DNA of 64,000 nt from Bacteroidales bacterium (GTDB taxonomy: Bacteria; Bacteroidota; Bacteroidia; Bacteroidales; Muribaculaceae). Below are positions 56,569 to 64,000 of the stretch, piece by piece. The position numbers and the translations under genes were made by a program. How positions within the stretch are numbered: the first letter of the stretch is position 1; every line of letters begins with the position of its first letter. The stretch lies in the NCBI GenBank assembly GCA_015060975.1, contig SUXI01000004.1, positions 124,001 to 188,000 of the forward strand. Direction: 5' to 3'. The notes beneath the pieces were generated by a model that saw only the letters and a program-made list of their open reading frames with translations, was not told the origin of the DNA and did no database searches.

Positions 56569-58728
56569 ATGAAAGTTTACGAAACCAAAGAGATTAAGAA
56601 CATCGCCTTGCTTGGAAGCAAAGGCTCTGGTAAAACCACACTCGCCGAAGCAATGCTTTACGAGTGTGGAGTTATAAAACGTCGCGGCACAGTTGATGCA
56701 AAAAACACTGTATGTGACTATTTTCCGGTTGAAAAAGAATATGGTTACTCTGTTTTTTCAACCGTTTTTTATGCAGAATTTTTAGGCAAGAAACTCAACA
56801 TGATTGATTGTCCCGGAGGCGATGACTTTGTGGGTGGTGCAATTACCGCATTGAATGTGACAGACACAGGTGTTATCGTTATTAACGGACAATACGGTGT
56901 TGAAGTAGGAACACAAAACATATTCCGCACTACAGCGAAATTAAAAAAACCGGTTATTTTTGCCATGAATCAACTTGATGGCGAAAAGGCCGATTATGAC
57001 AATGTACTTGAACAAATGAAAGAAGTATTTGGCAACAAGGTGGTTCCTATTCAATACCCATTGTCATGTGGTGCCGGTTTCAATTCTATGATTGATGTGC
57101 TTTTGATGAAAAAATATTCATGGGGACCCGAAGGGGGTGTTCCTACCATCGAAGAAATCCCTGCCGAAGAAATGGAGAAAGCAAAAGAATTACATCAACA
57201 GCTTGTAGAAGCCGCCGCTGAAAATGATGAGACATTGATGGAAAAATTCTTCGATCAAGGACATCTCACTGAAGACGAAATGCGTGAAGGTATTCGCAAA
57301 GGACTTGTTGACCGTTCAATTTTCCCCGTGTTCTGCGTAAGTGCCGAAAAAGATATGGGCGTGCGTCGAATGATGGAATTCTTAGGCAATGTAGTGCCAT
57401 TTGTGGAAGATATGCCCATTCCGGTTGATGCAAACGGCAATGAAGTTAAGCCCGATTCAAACGGTCCATTAAGTTTGTTTGTTTTCAAAACAACAGTCGA
57501 ACCTCATATTGGTGAAGTAACCTACTTCAAAGTAATGTCGGGGACATTGACTGCAGGCGCTGACCTTGATAACATTACCCGTGGGTCAAAAGAACGTTTT
57601 GCACAATTAAATTGTGTATGTGGTCAAATCAAAACTCCGGTAGAAAAATTATGTGCCGGAGACATAGGCGCGACAGTGAAAATGAAAGATGTGCGCACCG
57701 GTAACACTCTAAACGAAAAAGGATGTGAGTATTCATACGACGGTTATATTAAATATCCGGCTCCAAAATATCAACGTGCAGTTCGTCCGGTAGCCGAAAG
57801 TGATGCTGAAAAATTAAGCGCGATTCTCACTCGCATGCACGAAGAAGACCCCACATGGGTGGTTGAACAATCCAAGGAATTGAAACAAGTTATTCTTTCG
57901 GGTCAAGGAGAATTCCACTTGCGCACATTGAAATGGCGTGTTGAAAACAACGACAAATTACCTATTATATTTGAAGAACCTAAGATTCCTTATCGCGAAA
58001 CAATTACCAAAGCTTCACGCGCCGATTATCGTCATAAAAAACAATCGGGCGGTGCTGGTCAATTTGGTGAAGTTCACCTAATTATTGAACCATATACCGA
58101 AGGAATGCCGGCTCCCGACACATATAAGTTTGGCGGACAAGAATTTAAAATGAATGTTCGCGACACTCAAGAAATTCCTTTGGAATGGGGAGGCAAACTC
58201 GTTGTTTACAACTGTATTGTTGGTGGTGCTATCGACGCTCGTTTTATCCCTGCAATTATTAAAGGTTTGATGGATCGCATAGAACAGGGTCCATTGACCG
58301 GCTCATACGCTCGCGATGTAAGAGTGTGCATATATGATGGTAAAATGCACCCGGTTGATTCAAATGAAATCTCATTCCGTCTTGCAGGTAGAAACGCATT
58401 CAGCGAAGCGTTCCGCAACGCAAATCCTAAAATCCTTGAGCCTGTATATGATGTGGAAGTCATGGTTCCGGGTGACGTGATGGGCGATGTGATGAGCGAC
58501 TTGCAAGGTCGTCGTGCAATAATCATGGGAATGGAAAGCGACAGCGGATTTGAAAAAATCAGCGCTAAAGTGCCGTTAAAAGAAATGTCGTCATATTCAA
58601 CCGCTTTAAGCTCTATCACAGGTGGACGTTCTTCATTTACTATGAAGTTTGCGTCATACGAATTAGTGCCGGGTGATGTTCAAGAAAAACTATTGAAAGA
58701 ATATGCCGAGACTCAATCAGAAGATTAA
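56569..58728 (+). CDS. EF-G2, elongation factor G paralogue without the catalytic His
   Basis: The 719-residue protein has all EF-G domains. Its P-loop is GSKGSGKTT (16-24). Switch II reads DCPGGDDF, so residue 84 is Gly where EF-G, LepA and RF3 have the catalytic His; the lepA and prfC genes in this window keep PGH. The specificity motif is NQLD (N134), not NKMD. Domain IV and V sequence (GGAGQFGEVHL, YARDVRVCIYDG) is well kept. Published work on Bacteroides EF-G2 describes an EF-G paralogue lacking GTPase activity that supports translation during starvation and gut colonisation; this gene has those features. A two-way terminator follows. Confidence 0.9.
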   Translation: MKVYETKEIKNIALLGSKGSGKTTLAEAMLYECGVIKRRGTVDAKNTVCDYFPVEKEYGYSVFSTVFYAEFLGKKLNMIDCPGGDDFVGGAITALNVTDTGVIVINGQYGVEVGTQNIFRTTAKLKKPVIFAMNQLDGEKADYDNVLEQMKEVFGNKVVPIQYPLSCGAGFNSMIDVLLMKKYSWGPEGGVPTIEEIPAEEMEKAKELHQQLVEAAAENDETLMEKFFDQGHLTEDEMREGIRKGLVDRSIFPVFCVSAEKDMGVRRMMEFLGNVVPFVEDMPIPVDANGNEVKPDSNGPLSLFVFKTTVEPHIGEVTYFKVMSGTLTAGADLDNITRGSKERFAQLNCVCGQIKTPVEKLCAGDIGATVKMKDVRTGNTLNEKGCEYSYDGYIKYPAPKYQRAVRPVAESDAEKLSAILTRMHEEDPTWVVEQSKELKQVILSGQGEFHLRTLKWRVENNDKLPIIFEEPKIPYRETITKASRADYRHKKQSGGAGQFGEVHLIIEPYTEGMPAPDTYKFGGQEFKMNVRDTQEIPLEWGGKLVVYNCIVGGAIDARFIPAIIKGLMDRIEQGPLTGSYARDVRVCIYDGKMHPVDSNEISFRLAGRNAFSEAFRNANPKILEPVYDVEVMVPGDVMGDVMSDLQGRRAIIMGMESDSGFEKISAKVPLKEMSSYSTALSSITGGRSSFTMKFASYELVPGDVQEKLLKEYAETQSED

Positions 58729-58750
58729 TCTCAATTCAAACTAAACTAAT

Positions 58751-58790
58751 AGAGGGCGACCAAATTATATTTTAGTCGCCCTCTTGTTTT
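58751..58790. terminator. Bidirectional terminator between EF-G2 and the convergent FISUMP operon
   Basis: AGAGGGCGAC (58751-58760) pairs perfectly with GTCGCCCTCT (58775-58784), followed by TGTTTTGT on the plus strand. It lies between convergent stops only 70 nt apart, so it probably serves both. Confidence 0.85.
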
Positions 58791-58798
58791 GTAATTGA

Positions 58799-60310
58799 TT
58801 ATTTGATACGATACAATGGCTTTTTAAAGTATGGGATATCGGTAACAGGGAGTATGGCAAATTGGCACTCGCGGTCTCTCGACTCGATGCGCACGCTTTC
58901 ATTCTCCATATCAACAATCAAAGCATAAGCCCTTTCGTTGTCATTGGGATCAATGCTTCCGGTCCACATTCCATAGCCATCGGGACTTCGGGGTATGACA
59001 AATGAAAGTTCCCCCATAAGATCAGTTACCGAAGATCTTTTAATCGTCACTTGGGGTGCTACATTAACAACATCATAATCTATTGATACAATATCACACG
59101 AATTTATCAGCTCCTGCATTTCTTTTACCGAAGGCATTCGCCATCCGCTCGCCCATAGGCACTTAGCGGCATCATATCCCGATCCTGTAATATCGGAATT
59201 GCAGCCGGCACCTCCATAAATCGCCAAACAAGTGGAACGCGGAAGATAGTTGGGTGCCGACGGGGATTTGCTTTGAAATTTATGGTCGGGATTTGTCGAA
59301 CCCCAATGATATATTTGCTTCCCATCACCCATCAACTCTGAAGCCCAGCGCACCGATAGACTTAGTTCTACCGGTTTCGGAATTTTATAACCTTTTTTAT
59401 CTTCTTTACCTACGTCCAATCGTTTGAAATTCCCATAAATTCGATCGTCTCCATTCTCGTAAACAATTTGCGGCTCATCAAGATTGCCATCTTTATAGTA
59501 GTAACCATTATATATTTTGCCGTCACGCCACTCTCCATCAATCATGCTTTTAGTGTCTTTGTATTTAACCCACCCTTTGCCATGATATTTGCCATCTTTA
59601 AACTCACCGCAATATACAGTGTTTTTTAAGAAAAGCAACCCGAATCCATTTGGTTTCCCATTCGATTTCTCTCCAATATATTTATATGTCCCGTCCTCGT
59701 TTCTAAGCAACCCAAACGACAATGACTTCGCCGGTTGGATGCCGGTGGCTTTAGCAGGAATTGCAAACCCAACACCTAATAACAGGTGTGCCCTATTGAT
59801 CGCGCCTTTATCCCATAGGAACAAGCATTCACTGATAAAGCGCTCACTATATCTTGCATACATTTCAATAAAAGAGGTAACAACAATACGCAAACATAAT
59901 ATATCAACAAATTCGTCATATCCTGAGGAAATAAGATTTTCCATATTTTGCAATGCATAATATGCCCACCATAATGCTTCCTCGTTGTTGTCTTCCTCAT
60001 TATAAATATCAGATAATAAGCCTGCGCTACCTACTTTTGCTATTCCTTCCAAGCCTGCATCTGAATTCGTAACACACATGTAAAGGTATTTTTTAGCTTT
60101 GGCATAATCCTTTTGCACTCCATATTTTTGTTGCATATCCACATCATCATAACCATATATCCTCCCCAACAGATATTGCGCAATCCCGTCGCCATTATCG
60201 GCGGCTTGGATTAATTCGTCTAATGTATATTCTTTGTATGTTTTAGCTTGGGTGGTGGGAGTTGCAAGTGCCAATATGAGTAATACCAGCAAATATTTTA
60301 TTGTTTTCAT
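58799..60310 (-). CDS. Sel1/MORN/FISUMP-like secreted protein
   Basis: The 503-residue protein has a signal peptide (MKTIKYLLVLLILALATPTTQA). Sel1-type helical repeats follow (YTLDELIQAADNGDGIAQYL, DYAKAKKYLYMCV), then MORN-like beta repeats around residues 215-275 (NGFGLLFLKNTVYCGEFKDG, KYHGKGWVKY). The C-terminal domain is of the FISUMP type (CLWASGWRMPSVKEMQELI, DGYGMWTGS). It is the second gene of a two-gene operon, 29 nt after a second FISUMP-like gene. Function is unknown; all three modules are typical of binding or scaffolding proteins outside the cytoplasm. Confidence 0.8.
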   Translation of the reverse strand: MKTIKYLLVLLILALATPTTQAKTYKEYTLDELIQAADNGDGIAQYLLGRIYGYDDVDMQQKYGVQKDYAKAKKYLYMCVTNSDAGLEGIAKVGSAGLLSDIYNEEDNNEEALWWAYYALQNMENLISSGYDEFVDILCLRIVVTSFIEMYARYSERFISECLFLWDKGAINRAHLLLGVGFAIPAKATGIQPAKSLSFGLLRNEDGTYKYIGEKSNGKPNGFGLLFLKNTVYCGEFKDGKYHGKGWVKYKDTKSMIDGEWRDGKIYNGYYYKDGNLDEPQIVYENGDDRIYGNFKRLDVGKEDKKGYKIPKPVELSLSVRWASELMGDGKQIYHWGSTNPDHKFQSKSPSAPNYLPRSTCLAIYGGAGCNSDITGSGYDAAKCLWASGWRMPSVKEMQELINSCDIVSIDYDVVNVAPQVTIKRSSVTDLMGELSFVIPRSPDGYGMWTGSIDPNDNERAYALIVDMENESVRIESRDRECQFAILPVTDIPYFKKPLYRIK

Positions 60311-60339
60311 TTGTAATAATTATTAGGCATACATCTAAT

Positions 60340-61110
60340 TTATTCCGCTCCCGCTTTTTTCTTCACCGGTCGTATCATCAATTGATTCCAACGTGGAGTT
60401 GACATTAACAAATGCCCTTTTGAGGGAATTACTCCGCAGTCAATTATATCTTTATCCTTAATACACCATGGAATTTCATGTAAACAAATACGGTAACAAC
60501 CAATAGGTATGCCACCGTATTCATCATAAAAATCGTATGAACAAGTAAATGAAGTCCAATATGCACCATAAACAACATCTATGCCATCTTCTTTACCAAT
60601 CTCATTGTTCCAACTGGGCAGAAATATTGAGTTACCATTTTTTGCGGTTACTTTATAGCCTAATGTGCCATTGATTCGTGTTATTTCCCATTCACAATCA
60701 CTAATTAATTCACTAAAATCTAATAATGTGGGCATTTGCCAACCATTACCTAAATTGCGATGAACGACGTCGATATCTTTGCCAGCAATATTTTGTGGAG
60801 GTTCAAGCCCGCCATATATTGCCAAACAGCTTTCTATATCAATATAATTCTCCCCATTAGGGTCATCAGCCTGAAATCTAAGGACACCCGTAGGGTCACC
60901 CCATCCACAATATATACCCACTTCAGTGGGGTCTTCGGCACACAAATTAAATGAAGACCACAATACCGAGCCTCCCATATCAACAGCCATGGGCTCTTTT
61001 GGTGGAATTAGCTCTTCTTTAAGTTCAACATGAAAATCATCAATTTGCGCAAATGAACTAAAGAATGACAAACAACAAACGCATAACATCATAAAATTTA
61101 CTCGTCTCAT
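60340..61110 (-). CDS. FISUMP-like secreted protein behind leader RNA copy 2
   Basis: The 256-residue protein has a signal peptide (MRRVNFMMLCVCCLSFFSSFAQ). Its domain keeps the FISUMP pattern: VLWSSFNLCAEDPTEVG, YCGWGDPTG, GNGWQMPTLLDFSELI, NGNSIFLPSW, YWTSF and the closing LMIRPVKK. FISUMP-type domains are widespread in secreted Bacteroidota and Fibrobacter proteins, with no known activity. It is the first gene of the operon, and its start codon lies 20 nt after the AGGAGG of the conserved leader. Confidence 0.82.
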   Translation of the reverse strand: MRRVNFMMLCVCCLSFFSSFAQIDDFHVELKEELIPPKEPMAVDMGGSVLWSSFNLCAEDPTEVGIYCGWGDPTGVLRFQADDPNGENYIDIESCLAIYGGLEPPQNIAGKDIDVVHRNLGNGWQMPTLLDFSELISDCEWEITRINGTLGYKVTAKNGNSIFLPSWNNEIGKEDGIDVVYGAYWTSFTCSYDFYDEYGGIPIGCYRICLHEIPWCIKDKDIIDCGVIPSKGHLLMSTPRWNQLMIRPVKKKAGAE

Positions 61111-61448
61111 AATTATCTGAAATTTGAGTGCCTCCTGTGTCCCCTAATTTGGCAATTAACGAATTGATTGTTAGTTATAAAAATGCAAAAACGTGGGACA
61201 TTGTTCGGTTTATTTAAATTGAGGCATCGCCAAACGCCCGACACGAAATAAACAGTCCACTCCCACGCCTCTATCGTATATCTCGAGCCCCTTGCCGGGG
61301 AGTGGATATGCGACAAGCATGAGCGTTTGTTCTGCTCTCCTTCGTGTCAAAATTTTGGCGAATTTTCAATTTAAGGATAAAGCTGAAAACGCTTTCACTA
61401 AAATGTCTCCCGAGGGAGGGCAACACTCTGCCACCCACAAGATTGATG
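61111..61448 (-). ncRNA. Long structured leader RNA, copy 2, ahead of the FISUMP operon
   Basis: This is the second copy of the element at 39541-39891, about 330 nt from its promoter to the ATG. The 5' block (about 61373-61446) is identical to copy 1 apart from one base inserted or lost in a hairpin loop. The 3' block (61128-61160, 61178-61235) is nearly identical. The central arm (61254-61330) differs but folds alike. The covarying helix is GACACGAA (61240-61247) with TTCGTGTC (61341-61348). The nested helices TGCCTC/GAGGCA (61129-61134, 61221-61226) and TGTCCC/GGGACA (61138-61143, 61195-61200) are kept, and AGGAGG (61131-61136) lies exactly 20 nt before the start codon. Two copies with compensatory change support a conserved RNA structure. 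Confidence 0.75.
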
Positions 61449-61456
61449 CAAAAGTA
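61449..61456 (-). promoter_or_regulatory. -7 box of leader copy 2
   Basis: On the minus strand TACTTTTG matches TAnnTTTG at the same place relative to the leader as in copy 1. The two boxes have different inner bases, so the promoter is kept by function and not by recent copying alone. Confidence 0.7.
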
Positions 61457-61528
61457 GAAATTTAATTGATATTTAACAACAAAATCTAAAAATTCTTTTG
61501 AGCATTCATTTCCTTTTGCTCTCCCATA

Positions 61529-61549
61529 AAATAAGAAGCGCTCTTATTT
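61529..61549. promoter_or_regulatory. Palindrome upstream of thrA
   Basis: AAATAAGA and TCTTATTT flank AGCGC, giving a near-perfect inverted repeat of 21 nt, 23 nt upstream of the thrA -33 box. It could be an operator or a terminator hairpin for the minus-strand side; no T run favours the first. Confidence 0.35.
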
Positions 61550-61571
61550 CATAGATGTTGTGCGAAATTTG

Positions 61572-61602
61572 TTGGGTATTTGGGGGATATTAATTACCTT
61601 TG
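61572..61602 (+). promoter_or_regulatory. Promoter of thrA
   Basis: TTG (61572-61574) and TACCTTTG (61595-61602) are spaced by 20 nt, fitting the Bacteroidota consensus. About 65 nt separate the -7 box from the ATG; no leader peptide with Thr/Ile runs was seen. Confidence 0.7.
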
Positions 61603-61667
61603 TAAATTAAAATATCGTGTGGAGTTGTAGCCGCACATAAATATATAATTAAACTAAAAAACGAAAG

Positions 61668-64000
61668 ATGAAAGTACTAAAATTTGGTGGAACATCAGTT
61701 GGTACGGTTGAGAGCCTCGGCAGTGTAAAGAGTATTGTTGAGAGTTGTAATGAACCGGTAATCGTAGTAGTGTCGGCTCTTGGAGGGATCACCGATCAAT
61801 TGATAAATACAGCCAAACTTGCGGCTCAAGGAGATAAGAGCCATTTGGATAGCTACGCTCGTATAGTAGAACGCCATAACAGTGTGATTGCCAACATGGT
61901 GCCTGCCGAAAAAATTGGCGAGGTGAAATCAATCATTGATCCATTGCTTGATGAACTTGGCAATATTTACAAAGGTGTGAGTTTGATAAAAGACTTGTCG
62001 GAACGCACTCTTGATATTATTGTCAGCTATGGTGAAAGATTGTCGAGTGTGATAATAAGTCGCATAATTAAAGATGCACAGCATTATGACTCTCGCAATT
62101 TCATCAAGACAGAAAAACAATTTGGCAAACATATATTGAACAATGACACGACCCAAAGATATATTCACGCCACATTTGATAACAACAACTTTAAAGTAGC
62201 GGTTGTTCCGGGATTTATTTCATCAGACGAAAATGGGAATATAACAAATCTCGGTCGTGGTGGCAGCGATTATACCGCCGCTATTCTTGCCGCCACATTA
62301 AATGCATCGGTACTTGAAATATGGACCGATGTAGATGGATTCATGACAGCCGACCCACGCGTTATCAACAATACATACGTTATAGATCATTTGTCGTTTA
62401 TTGAAGCGATGGAGTTGTGTAACTTTGGGGCTAAGGTAATATATCCCCCCACTATATATCCGGTATGTCATAAAAACATTCCTATTTGGATTAAAAACAC
62501 TTTTAATCCCACAGCTCCCGGAACATGCATCTCGGAACAACGTCCAAGTCCCGAAGGCAAGGCAATCAAAGGAATTTCATCAATCAATGATACTTGTTTG
62601 ATAACCGTATCGGGGTTAGGCATGGTAGGTATTATTGGTATCAATGCCCGAATTTTTAATGCTTTGGCTAAGAATGGCGTGAGTGTGTTCCTTGTGTCGC
62701 AAGCATCGAGCGAAAACAACACTTCATTTGCGGTTAAGAATGCCGATGCCGATATGGCTGTATCGGTGCTTAAAGAGGAGTTTGCCGTGGAATTGCAATC
62801 GGGCGAGATAAGTGATATAGATGCCGAACCCAATCTTGCGACGGTTGCGATTGTGGGAGAAAACATGAAACATTCTACCGGTATTGCCGGCAAATTGTTT
62901 AACACACTCGGACGCAATGGTATAAATGTAATAGCATGTGCTCAAGGTGCCTCTGAAACCAACATATCGTTTGTTATTGATTTGAAAAATTTGCGCAAGG
63001 CGTTAAACGTTATTCATGATTCATTCTTCCTTTCTGAAACACAAGTACTCAACTTATTTATAGTGGGTGTGGGTAACGTGGGGCAACATTTGCTTGAACA
63101 AATAAGATTGCAACATGATAACTTATTAAAATATAAAGCACTTGAATTGCGTGTTGTAGGTATCTCAAATTCACGCAAATGTGTTTTTAGTCGAGAAGGA
63201 ATCGATATTGCCAATTATAAAGAACTGTTAGATAAATCAGATATAACATCAACACCTCAGAACATCAAAGACGGAGTGCTGGGAATGAATATCTTCAACT
63301 CGGTATTTGTTGATTGTACGGCAAATGAAGGTGTAGCATCGCTTTATGCTGATTTGCTTTCTCATAACGTGAATGTTGTAGCTGCAAATAAAATAGCTGC
63401 GTCGTCATGCTATAATAATTATTCAAAGCTTAAACAAATCGCACGCAAAAAAGATGTAAAATTCTTGTTTGAAACAAATGTAGGTGCAGGACTTCCGATT
63501 ATAAACACAATTAATAGTCTTATAAATTCGGGTGACAAGATTTTGAAAATTGAAGCAGTATTGTCGGGAACTCTTAATTATATATTCAATGTATTAAGTA
63601 GTGAAATTCCTATGAGCAGGGCGATAATGATGGCTAAAGAAGCCGGTTATAGTGAGCCTGATCCACGCATCGACCTTAGTGGAAAAGATGTGATAAGAAA
63701 ATTGGTTATACTTGCTCGTGAAGCAGGTTATGCCGTAGAACAAAATGATGTTGAAAAACATCTATTTATTCCTCAAGAATATTTTGAAGGATCGATTGAC
63801 GATTTCTTTGCGCGAATAAGTGAGGTTGATGCTGATTTTGAAGCTAAACGCTCTCAGGCTGAAGCAGAAGATCAACGATTCCGTTTTGTAGCTCGATTGG
63901 AAGAAGGAAAATTAGATGTGAGTTTGCAAAAAGTTGGTTCTTCTCACCCATTTTATGTTCTCGAAGGCAGCAATAACGTAATACTTTTGACAACCGAGCG
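61668..64000 (+). CDS. thrA: ThrA, bifunctional aspartokinase/homoserine dehydrogenase, 3' end outside window
   Basis: From ATG 61668 the frame is open to the window end (777 residues; full-length enzymes have about 810-820). It starts MKVLKFGGTSVGTVESLGSV (aspartokinase Lys/Gly loop) and has GRGGSDYTAAIL and WTDVDGFMTADPR. ACT domains follow (about 300-455), then the homoserine dehydrogenase part with VGVGNVGQHLL (G467-G472) and ETNVGAGLPIINT. It commits aspartate to threonine, methionine and isoleucine; the ACT domains would give threonine feedback. Only the last few dozen residues are missing. Confidence 0.97.
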   Translation, partial: MKVLKFGGTSVGTVESLGSVKSIVESCNEPVIVVVSALGGITDQLINTAKLAAQGDKSHLDSYARIVERHNSVIANMVPAEKIGEVKSIIDPLLDELGNIYKGVSLIKDLSERTLDIIVSYGERLSSVIISRIIKDAQHYDSRNFIKTEKQFGKHILNNDTTQRYIHATFDNNNFKVAVVPGFISSDENGNITNLGRGGSDYTAAILAATLNASVLEIWTDVDGFMTADPRVINNTYVIDHLSFIEAMELCNFGAKVIYPPTIYPVCHKNIPIWIKNTFNPTAPGTCISEQRPSPEGKAIKGISSINDTCLITVSGLGMVGIIGINARIFNALAKNGVSVFLVSQASSENNTSFAVKNADADMAVSVLKEEFAVELQSGEISDIDAEPNLATVAIVGENMKHSTGIAGKLFNTLGRNGINVIACAQGASETNISFVIDLKNLRKALNVIHDSFFLSETQVLNLFIVGVGNVGQHLLEQIRLQHDNLLKYKALELRVVGISNSRKCVFSREGIDIANYKELLDKSDITSTPQNIKDGVLGMNIFNSVFVDCTANEGVASLYADLLSHNVNVVAANKIAASSCYNNYSKLKQIARKKDVKFLFETNVGAGLPIINTINSLINSGDKILKIEAVLSGTLNYIFNVLSSEIPMSRAIMMAKEAGYSEPDPRIDLSGKDVIRKLVILAREAGYAVEQNDVEKHLFIPQEYFEGSIDDFFARISEVDADFEAKRSQAEAEDQRFRFVARLEEGKLDVSLQKVGSSHPFYVLEGSNNVILLTTE

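Overview
The window reads as chromosome of a low-GC member of the Bacteroidales (Bacteroidota). Evidence: repeated TAnnTTTG -7 promoter boxes, some with a TTTG or TTG -33 box 19-20 nt upstream; mostly no Shine-Dalgarno; BspA-like, FISUMP-like, DUF4493/PCMD and outer-membrane barrel proteins; an EF-G paralogue without the catalytic His; and a lone tRNA-Gln(CUG). No insertion sequence, prophage, CRISPR array or rRNA operon was seen.

Layout. 1-3.2 kb: minus-strand purU-hisH-hisA-hisF-hisIE operon. 3.4-14.8 kb: a defence island. It opens with a promoter-to-terminator structured RNA of about 310 nt. Then come an SNF2-type helicase broken by an in-frame TAA, a one-TM unknown protein, DUF4391, a DUF4238-Mod fusion, a YefM/YoeB-type toxin-antitoxin pair with its own operator, and a type III Res subunit. 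15-18.4 kb: DUF4493/PCMD lipoprotein, tRNA-Gln, DUF4924. 18.4-22.7 kb: outer-membrane barrel protein divergent from a histidine kinase/OmpR-type regulator pair, with phased CTTA repeats between them. 22.8-29.8 kb: rfbD, prfC, two SGNH proteins and an MBOAT acyltransferase. 29.8-33.4 kb: lepA, polyprenyl synthase, tatD. 33.4-37.3 kb (minus): tspO, pgk, pyrF, prfA. 37.6-39.9 kb: BspA-like protein behind a long leader. 40-42.9 kb: ppdK. 43-48.4 kb (minus): PIF1-TPR helicase, FadL-like protein, Tyr/Trp/His-rich protein, HdeD-like protein. 48.6-53.4 kb: DcaP-like porin, transglutaminase-like protein, NlpC/P60 and an exported dipeptide epimerase, a likely muropeptide-use cluster. 53.5-58.7 kb: rpmH, lon, EF-G2. 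58.8-61.4 kb: two FISUMP-like genes behind a second copy of the long leader. 61.7 kb to the end: thrA, cut by the window edge.

Strongest candidate for something undescribed: a leader RNA of about 335-350 nt in two diverged copies (39541-39891 and 61111-61448), each ahead of a secreted-protein gene. Both have a TAnnTTTG box at the 5' end, nearly identical 5' and 3' blocks, a helix with compensatory changes, a conserved segment with two competing partners, and an AGGAGG held in a helix exactly 20 nt before the start codon. The second candidate is the structured RNA at 3433-3742, which has a 9-nt perfect loop-to-3'-domain complement. The DUF4238-Mod fusion and the rearranged type III island rank next.
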